In this document: positions 7,076 through 10,421 of the stretch, piece after piece
Numbering within the stretch: the first letter of the stretch is position 1
Layout: every line of letters starts with the position of its first letter
Assembly (NCBI GenBank): GCA_023441255.1
Contig: JAEZPW010000038.1
Span: 1-10,421 of the forward strand
DNA: 10,421 bases
DNA from: Acidobacteriota bacterium
GTDB lineage: Bacteria > Acidobacteriota > Terriglobia > Terriglobales > Acidobacteriaceae
Reading direction: 5' to 3'
Translations under genes and position numbers: made by a program
Notes under the pieces: model-generated
Database searches by the model: none
Told to the model about the DNA's origin: nothing
What the model saw: only the letters and a program-made list of their open reading frames with translations

Positions 7076-7435
7076 TTAGCCGTCGTCCGAGCCGAAGCGG
7101 GCCAGAACTGCGAAACCACTCGGTTGACCCACCGAGCTGACCCTAAGGACGCGGCCGCTTGATTTCAGCCTCATATTCGACGGCGAATCCGAGTTAGCAG
7201 AGGGTAGCAGCACTTCCAGCGTCAGTTCCTTCCCCGCCTTCGGACAATCGGCTGCCCCACACAGAACGTAGACACCCGACTCGCTGACATTCTTGGTGAA
7301 GCCGCCGAGCACGGGACTTTGTTCGTCCGAGCTACTTCTGAACAGAATCGGAGCGCGAATTGCGAACCGTTTGCGGGCTCTTCTGTCCCCGCCGTCCGCC
7401 CATCGAGTAACCCGCCGTACGCCGCTCTGTGTCAT
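7076..7435 (-). CDS. PilZ-domain protein, probable c-di-GMP receptor
   Basis: 119 aa from ATG 7435, nearly all one PilZ domain. Both ligand motifs are visible: the RxxxR motif in RRARKRF near residue 20, and N-x-S-x-x-G as NVSESG near 50. Later strands include GKELTLEVLLP and SGRVLRVSSV. PilZ domains bind cyclic-di-GMP and pass the signal to a partner. Lying 108 bp upstream of the NusG-like gene on the same strand, it may tie EPS production to c-di-GMP. The frame continues upstream to a TTG at 7582, but that extra stretch (rich in Pro, Cys and Leu) does not look like PilZ sequence, so the ATG is preferred although its ribosome site is weak (GTGGG). Confidence 0.82.
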   Translation of the reverse strand: MTQSGVRRVTRWADGGDRRARKRFAIRAPILFRSSSDEQSPVLGGFTKNVSESGVYVLCGAADCPKAGKELTLEVLLPSANSDSPSNMRLKSSGRVLRVSSVGQPSGFAVLARFGSDDG

Positions 7436-7457
7436 GGACCCACAATATGGCGGTGGT

Positions 7458-7604
7458 TCACGAGGAACAAGAGATGGAAAGTTCAGTGAGGAGCACGGCC
7501 CAGCAAAGCTGGAAAGGTGAGGTAAGCAGGGAAGGTGAAGCGTTTCTCTCACCAGAGCGACCCTTAGAGAAGAGTTTCTCAAACTTTAATGGACAAATCG
7601 GCAC
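7458..7604 (-). other. Candidate 48-codon ORF with a strong ribosome site, upstream of the PilZ gene
   Basis: On the minus strand, AAGGAG is followed after 7 nt by GTG (7604), opening 48 codons that stop 22 bp before the PilZ ATG. The peptide begins MPICPLKFEKLFSKG and has a mildly hydrophobic C-terminal part (PFQLCWAVLLTELSI). No family is recognised. The ribosome site is the only positive evidence, so this may be chance or a leader. Confidence 0.2.
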
Positions 7605-7664
7605 CACTTTTCTCCTTAATACGTGTAACTCCGTGCCAAAGGAAAACAAATTGCACTGGACCGC

Positions 7665-7692
7665 TTGACGCATGTGACCACAATCCTCTACA
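7665..7692 (+). promoter_or_regulatory. Possible sigma-70 promoter for the LuxR-type gene
   Basis: TTGACG at 7665-7670 and TCTACA at 7687-7692 with a 16-bp spacer resemble -35 and -10 boxes. Transcription would start near 7700, about 45 nt before the preferred GTG at 7746. This is a match by eye only and would be excluded if the gene starts at the upstream TTG. Confidence 0.2.
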
Positions 7693-7745
7693 TTCGGCAG
7701 AACGCGCTGTCCCTTTCGCGCGGCTGGTACTATCTGAGAGCCGCT

Positions 7746-8759
7746 GTGCCACGAAACAACTTGGAGAACGGTCAGGCTATACGCATTTGCGTGCGTGACG
7801 CCACGCGCATGGGGACACAGCTGTTGGCCGATGTACTCCGTCGGGACCGGCGGTTCCGCGTCATGGACCTTCCCTGTGATTTGCAGAGTTTGACTTCCGC
7901 TGACATACAAGTTGCAATTGTTTTCTGTGATCCCAGCGGGCCGAACGATGAGCTCGAAGCGATACGGCGGGTCAGGATTCTGCGGCCTCAAGTCAAGATC
8001 GTAGCCTTGATGGACGATCCCTCTCGCGCTGCGATTCTGAAGGTATTCCGCGCCGGAGTAAGGGGTATTTTTTGCCGAAGCGATTCTTATAAAACTTTGG
8101 CAAAGTGCGTCGCGCGAGTGCACAGCGGACACGTGTGGGCCAGTCAGTCACAGTTATCGATGCTCGTCGAAGCCATCGGTCAGCCGTTTCCCATGACCTT
8201 GACCGACGCCAAGGGGGCCGCGCTTCTTTCTCGTCGCGAACACGACGTGGTGCACTGGGTAACCGAGGGGCTCACGAACCGCGAGATCGCTGACCGCATG
8301 CAACTCAGCGAACACACAGTCAAAAATTATCTATTCCGTATATTCGACAAGCTTGGAGTATCGACAAGAGCAGAGCTTTTGCTCTATGCCCTCAGCCAGG
8401 CATTTGAATTGGCTGAAAACACTCGCCGCAGTCCAGACATAAAGAGTTCGCTTCTGCTCGACGAGGATCATGATGCAAATTTCTGCCCTCTCACTCAGTA
8501 CCAGTTAGGCATCCAGCACGGGCCGAACGGTGGCACGAACGGCGGCTACGAGGAAGCATATATTCGCTTGTCGGTTGCCAAGGCACTAGGTGCAACGCTG
8601 GCAGAAAGCAGCAAGTCCGCTCTGCACGACCTGGAATCGCTTATCGCGAAGGACCGATTGCCGGAGTTGAAGCGAACCGCTGACGAGCAGGTCCAAAAAG
8701 TTCTCGAAGCGTGTTCAAGCAGTGCTGCTGGTCCTTTCGTAACGCGTCGAGTCGCCTGA
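7746..8759 (+). CDS. LuxR/NarL-type regulator with atypical receiver and Sel1-like C-terminal tail
   Basis: 337 aa from GTG 7746 (GAGAG 5 nt upstream); the frame is open back to a TTG at 7665, which would give 364 aa. Residue numbers here are from 7746. Residues 11-145 have the alternating pattern of a response-regulator receiver (IRICVRDATRMG; VKIVALMDD; FRAGVRGIFCRSDS). The acidic pair is reduced, the phospho-Asp position is ambiguous (AIVFCDPSG), and the conserved Lys is Arg (CRSD). A canonical LuxR helix-turn-helix is at about 160-218 (LSRREHDVV; EGLTNREIADRMQLSEHTVK). The tail at about 249-323 resembles one Sel1 repeat (YQLGIQHG, GGYEEAYIRLSVAKALG) plus a closing helix. Divergent from the EPS block, so it is a candidate controller of it, possibly not by phosphorylation. 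No cognate histidine kinase is in view. Its last 45 bp overlap the convergent small gene. Confidence 0.9.
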   Translation: MPRNNLENGQAIRICVRDATRMGTQLLADVLRRDRRFRVMDLPCDLQSLTSADIQVAIVFCDPSGPNDELEAIRRVRILRPQVKIVALMDDPSRAAILKVFRAGVRGIFCRSDSYKTLAKCVARVHSGHVWASQSQLSMLVEAIGQPFPMTLTDAKGAALLSRREHDVVHWVTEGLTNREIADRMQLSEHTVKNYLFRIFDKLGVSTRAELLLYALSQAFELAENTRRSPDIKSSLLLDEDHDANFCPLTQYQLGIQHGPNGGTNGGYEEAYIRLSVAKALGATLAESSKSALHDLESLIAKDRLPELKRTADEQVQKVLEACSSSAAGPFVTRRVA

Positions 8760-8933
8760 TTCCTGCTCCTTCCATAACCTTCCCTTTATGATGGCCTTGA
8801 TAGTGGTGATACTGACGCCGTATTTTTTTCCCAAACTATCTGGGGTTGCGTTCGGATTTTCCCGTGACTCGCGCCGAATCTCGTGGGCTTTCTCAACATT
8901 AAGTTTGGTCCTTCCCTTCCCGCTCGTTCTCAC
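8715..8933 (-). CDS. Small helix-turn-helix DNA-binding protein
   Basis: 72 aa from GTG 8933, with a G-rich stretch (GGGGGG) 5 nt upstream as ribosome site. Residues about 10-55 read as a resolvase-like or phage-like helix-turn-helix: KLNVEKAHEIRRE, then PDSLGKKYGVSITTIKAIIKG and RLWKE. This resembles the small KLT-x(n)-EIR...YGVS-x-x-T-I...G-x-x-W proteins found alone or next to HNH and recombinase genes. Target and role are unknown. It converges on the LuxR gene and its 3' end overlaps that gene by 45 bp. A 17-bp inverted repeat lies 14 bp upstream of its start and may be its operator. Confidence 0.62.
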   Translation of the reverse strand: MRTSGKGRTKLNVEKAHEIRRESRENPNATPDSLGKKYGVSITTIKAIIKGRLWKEQESGDSTRYERTSSTA

Positions 8934-8946
8934 GCTGTCCCCCCGA

Positions 8947-8963
8947 TGAATCGAATCGATTCA
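8947..8963. promoter_or_regulatory. 17-bp inverted repeat, candidate operator
   Basis: TGAATCG and CGATTCA are perfect 7-bp arms around a 3-bp centre (AAT). The site lies between the divergent small HTH gene (start 14 bp away) and the TetR-family gene (start 96 bp away). Size and symmetry suit a dimeric repressor such as TetR, but binding by the HTH protein is equally possible. Confidence 0.4.
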
Positions 8964-9058
8964 GACACCCTGGTGAAAGGCTTATGTGAGACAATTCCGC
9001 AGACGCCACCTTTCGTGATAGTGATGCTACTTTTGACCTAGCAGTTGCGCTACTGACT

Positions 9059-9700
9059 ATGAGCCTACCGGAACATCTCACGGAAACGAGCGAAGCTTCA
9101 TCTGCCCACGACCGCCTCTTGGAAGCAGCCAAAATTCTGTTCGCGAGCAGAGGTTACGAGAACACCACCACGAGCGCTATTGCAAAACTGGCACGTACGA
9201 GCGAGTCCCAGTTGGTGAAACATTTCGGAGGGAAAGAGGGCTTGCTGGAGAGTGTGTTCGAGCAGGGTTGGACGCGCATCATGCGCAACTTCTCCGAGCT
9301 CGACCGCCTGCCTGAACCGGCAGACAAGTTACGCGCCATCGCAGAGATGATCATCACCAGCCTGGAACATGACCGTGCTATGAAGTACATCTTTCTTTTC
9401 GAGGGTAGAAGATTTCGGACTTCCGGAGAAGAGAGTTTCCGCCTGGCACCTGGATACCTGAAACTCATTGCCGTCATCGACAGTGTGCTGGAGGAGATGG
9501 TCAGCAACGGCCAGCTTCTTCGGGAGGCTCCTTTGGAGGCGATCCGGTCGGCTATGATAGGGGCCGTCGAGGGGCTGCTGCGCGACCGGGCTCTAGCCGA
9601 ACGCGTGGGTTTTCCTGCCAGTTATACGGTAGAGAATACGAAGACCGTGTTCAGAGCGATCCTGTCAGCCTTGATGCCGGATACGCCGCGTAAGCTGTGA
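9059..9700 (+). CDS. TetR-family transcriptional regulator
   Basis: 213 aa. The N-terminal TetR helix-turn-helix is clear at about 17-65: DRLLEAAKILFASRGYENTT, then SAIAKLARTSESQLVKHFGGKEGLLESVF, with Val in place of the usual Tyr before the KHFG motif. The rest is a helical ligand-binding domain of normal length with no recognisable ligand class. The ATG at 9059 has no evident Shine-Dalgarno. TTGACC at 9033-9038 lies so close that a promoter there would nearly overlap the start; the true promoter is unclear. It is convergent with glgB and divergent from the small HTH gene. It probably regulates itself or a neighbour through the inverted repeat at 8947-8963; the target is inferred. Confidence 0.92.
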   Translation: MSLPEHLTETSEASSAHDRLLEAAKILFASRGYENTTTSAIAKLARTSESQLVKHFGGKEGLLESVFEQGWTRIMRNFSELDRLPEPADKLRAIAEMIITSLEHDRAMKYIFLFEGRRFRTSGEESFRLAPGYLKLIAVIDSVLEEMVSNGQLLREAPLEAIRSAMIGAVEGLLRDRALAERVGFPASYTVENTKTVFRAILSALMPDTPRKL

Positions 9701-9711
9701 CCGCCGACGTG

Positions 9712-9733
9712 GCGCGGAGGTTCCGTACCGCGC
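9712..9733. other. Hairpin between the convergent TetR and glgB genes
   Basis: GCGCGG and CCGCGC form a perfect 6-bp GC-rich stem with a 10-nt loop, 12 bp after the TetR stop. No T-run follows in either direction, so it is not a textbook intrinsic terminator, though it could stabilise 3' ends. Nothing else is evident in 9701-9816. Confidence 0.3.
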
Positions 9734-9816
9734 GGCAAACAATGCTTGAGGGTTTCGTCGATCGCGCCGACCTATTCTCCGGCAGTCCAATGACACTGTC
9801 CCGGCAACGCCGCGCG

Positions 9817-10421
9817 CTACCAACCTGCGTGCGCGAAGAACAGCGCTGAGAGTGGCGGAACGATCAGGTTCAGTGAATTTGCTCGGCCGTTGGCCGGCAC
9901 GGGCGCAGATTCAGCCGCCCCGAAGTTGCCATTCCCACTCCCGCCATAGATTGTGGCATCACTGTTCATGACCTCTTTCCAGAGCCCGGCGGATGGCACG
10001 CCGACCCTGAAGTTCGTGCGAACTACCGGCGTGAAGTTGCACACGACCAGCAGAACCTCGTTTTCCTTTCGTGCGTGTCGCAAGTACGTGAGGATGCTGA
10101 GCTGGGCATTGTCGGCGTCCACCCATTCGAAACCGGCGGGATCCCAGTCCTGGTGCAGCGCCCTGCAATCGCGATAGAAACGGTTCAGATCCTCCACCCA
10201 ACGCTGCAACCCCTGGTTCTCTGGGGACGCCAGCTCGTGCCAGTCCAGGCTGGTGTCGTGATTCCATTCCTTCGATTCGCCGAATTCGTCGCCCATAAAC
10301 AAGAGTTTTTTCCCGGGCTGCGAATACATGTAACCGAACAGCAGGCGCAAGTTCGCGAACTTCTGCCAGCGGTCTCCGAACATCTGGGCCAGCAGCGACC
10401 CTTGTCCGCGCACCACCTCGT
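9817..10421 (-). CDS. glgB: 1,4-alpha-glucan (glycogen) branching enzyme, C-terminal part; 5' end beyond window
   Basis: GlgB cuts alpha-1,4-glucan and re-joins the piece as an alpha-1,6 branch in glycogen synthesis (GH13 family). The last 200 residues are visible and match the enzyme closely: the partial HDEVV region at the edge (EVVRGQGSL), FGDRWQKFANLRLLFGYMYS, PGKKLLFMGDEFGESKEWNHDTSLDW, then the C-terminal beta domain (GFEWVDADN, VVCNFTPVVR, LWKEVMNSDATIYGGSG) ending PPLSALFFAHAGW with a TAG stop. The edge cuts at the codon expected to be the third catalytic Asp. The catalytic nucleophile and acid lie outside the window. No functional link to the EPS operon is evident. Confidence 0.95.
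   Translation of the reverse strand, partial: EVVRGQGSLLAQMFGDRWQKFANLRLLFGYMYSQPGKKLLFMGDEFGESKEWNHDTSLDWHELASPENQGLQRWVEDLNRFYRDCRALHQDWDPAGFEWVDADNAQLSILTYLRHARKENEVLLVVCNFTPVVRTNFRVGVPSAGLWKEVMNSDATIYGGSGNGNFGAAESAPVPANGRANSLNLIVPPLSALFFAHAGW

Larger units (their letters stand above)
7436..7745. promoter_or_regulatory. Divergent intergenic region between the PilZ and LuxR genes
   Basis: About 310 bases separating the two divergent starts, so it should carry promoters for both the EPS-side transcript and the LuxR gene. Visible elements are an inverted repeat GAGAA-GAGT-TTCTC at 7567-7580, a strong AAGGAG on the minus strand (7617-7612) that serves a small candidate ORF, and a possible plus-strand promoter at 7665-7692. 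No convincing minus-strand sigma-70 promoter was found by eye. Confidence 0.45.

Noticed and set aside
7621..7645. Sigma-54-like -24 element (TTGGCACG on the minus strand)
   Set aside because: The -24 half is good but at the required spacing the sequence is TACAC, lacking the essential GC of the -12 box.
7458..8132. Minus-strand open frame of 224 codons across the LuxR 5' half and the intergenic region
   Set aside because: Mostly antisense to the receiver-coding part of the LuxR gene and without domain signature; only its last 48 codons have a ribosome site and are listed separately as a weak candidate.
9033..9061. TTGACC as the -35 of a promoter for the TetR gene
   Set aside because: The matching -10 would fall on the start codon, requiring a leaderless transcript or a later start that would cut into the protein; the evidence is too weak.
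1..10421. CRISPR arrays, tRNA genes, insertion sequences or phage attachment sites
   Set aside because: No regularly spaced repeats, tRNA-like cloverleaf, transposase frame or terminal repeats were seen on either strand.

Overview
The window reads as the regulatory and export end of a Wzx/Wzy-type exopolysaccharide (EPS) locus, followed by two unrelated transcription-factor genes and the 3' end of a glycogen branching enzyme gene. The gene set fits a soil-type Gram-negative bacterium. The short SLBB exporter, UpxY/NusG paralogue, ExeA-like ATPase and TetR protein resemble those I know from Acidobacteriota (Terriglobia), but this assignment rests on family resemblance only. No rRNA, tRNA, IS element or CRISPR array was seen.

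Layout. Positions 1-7435 are all on the minus strand, so transcription runs from high to low coordinates: PilZ protein (7435-7076), NusG/UpxY-like antiterminator (6967-6461), a possible leader mini-ORF with a hairpin (6415-6326), Wza-like exporter (6329-5616), GumC/Wzc-like co-polymerase without a kinase domain (5603-4080), an ExeA-like AAA ATPase fused through a membrane segment to a TonB C-terminal domain (4062-1978), a CpsD/CapB-like P-loop protein with degenerate ATP motifs (1981-1178), and the initiating sugar-phosphate transferase (1095 to the left edge, truncated inside its catalytic domain). Gaps from wza to the P-loop gene are 12 bp, 17 bp and an overlap, which indicates one operon. 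Glycosyltransferase, flippase and polymerase genes are not in the window and are expected beyond the left edge.

A LuxR-type regulator with an atypical receiver and a Sel1-like tail (7746-8759, plus strand) is divergent from the EPS block. After it come a small convergent helix-turn-helix gene (8933-8715, minus) and a TetR-family gene (9059-9700, plus). A 17-bp inverted repeat lies between these last two. At the right edge is the C-terminal third of glgB (minus), convergent with the TetR gene.

How it fits together. The transferase starts the repeat unit on undecaprenyl phosphate. The GumC-like protein sets chain length and links to the Wza-like periplasmic/outer-membrane exporter. The CpsD-like protein would normally be the cytoplasmic kinase partner but appears unable to bind ATP in the standard way. 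The ATPase-TM-TonB fusion is an intact NTPase that spans the inner membrane. Control probably acts at three levels: PilZ (c-di-GMP), the NusG paralogue (elongation through the long operon) and the divergent LuxR protein. The ATPase, GumC, kinase-like and transferase set resembles exosortase/PEP-CTERM-type EPS loci. The least ordinary elements are the ATPase-TonB fusion and the degenerate CpsD-like partner.
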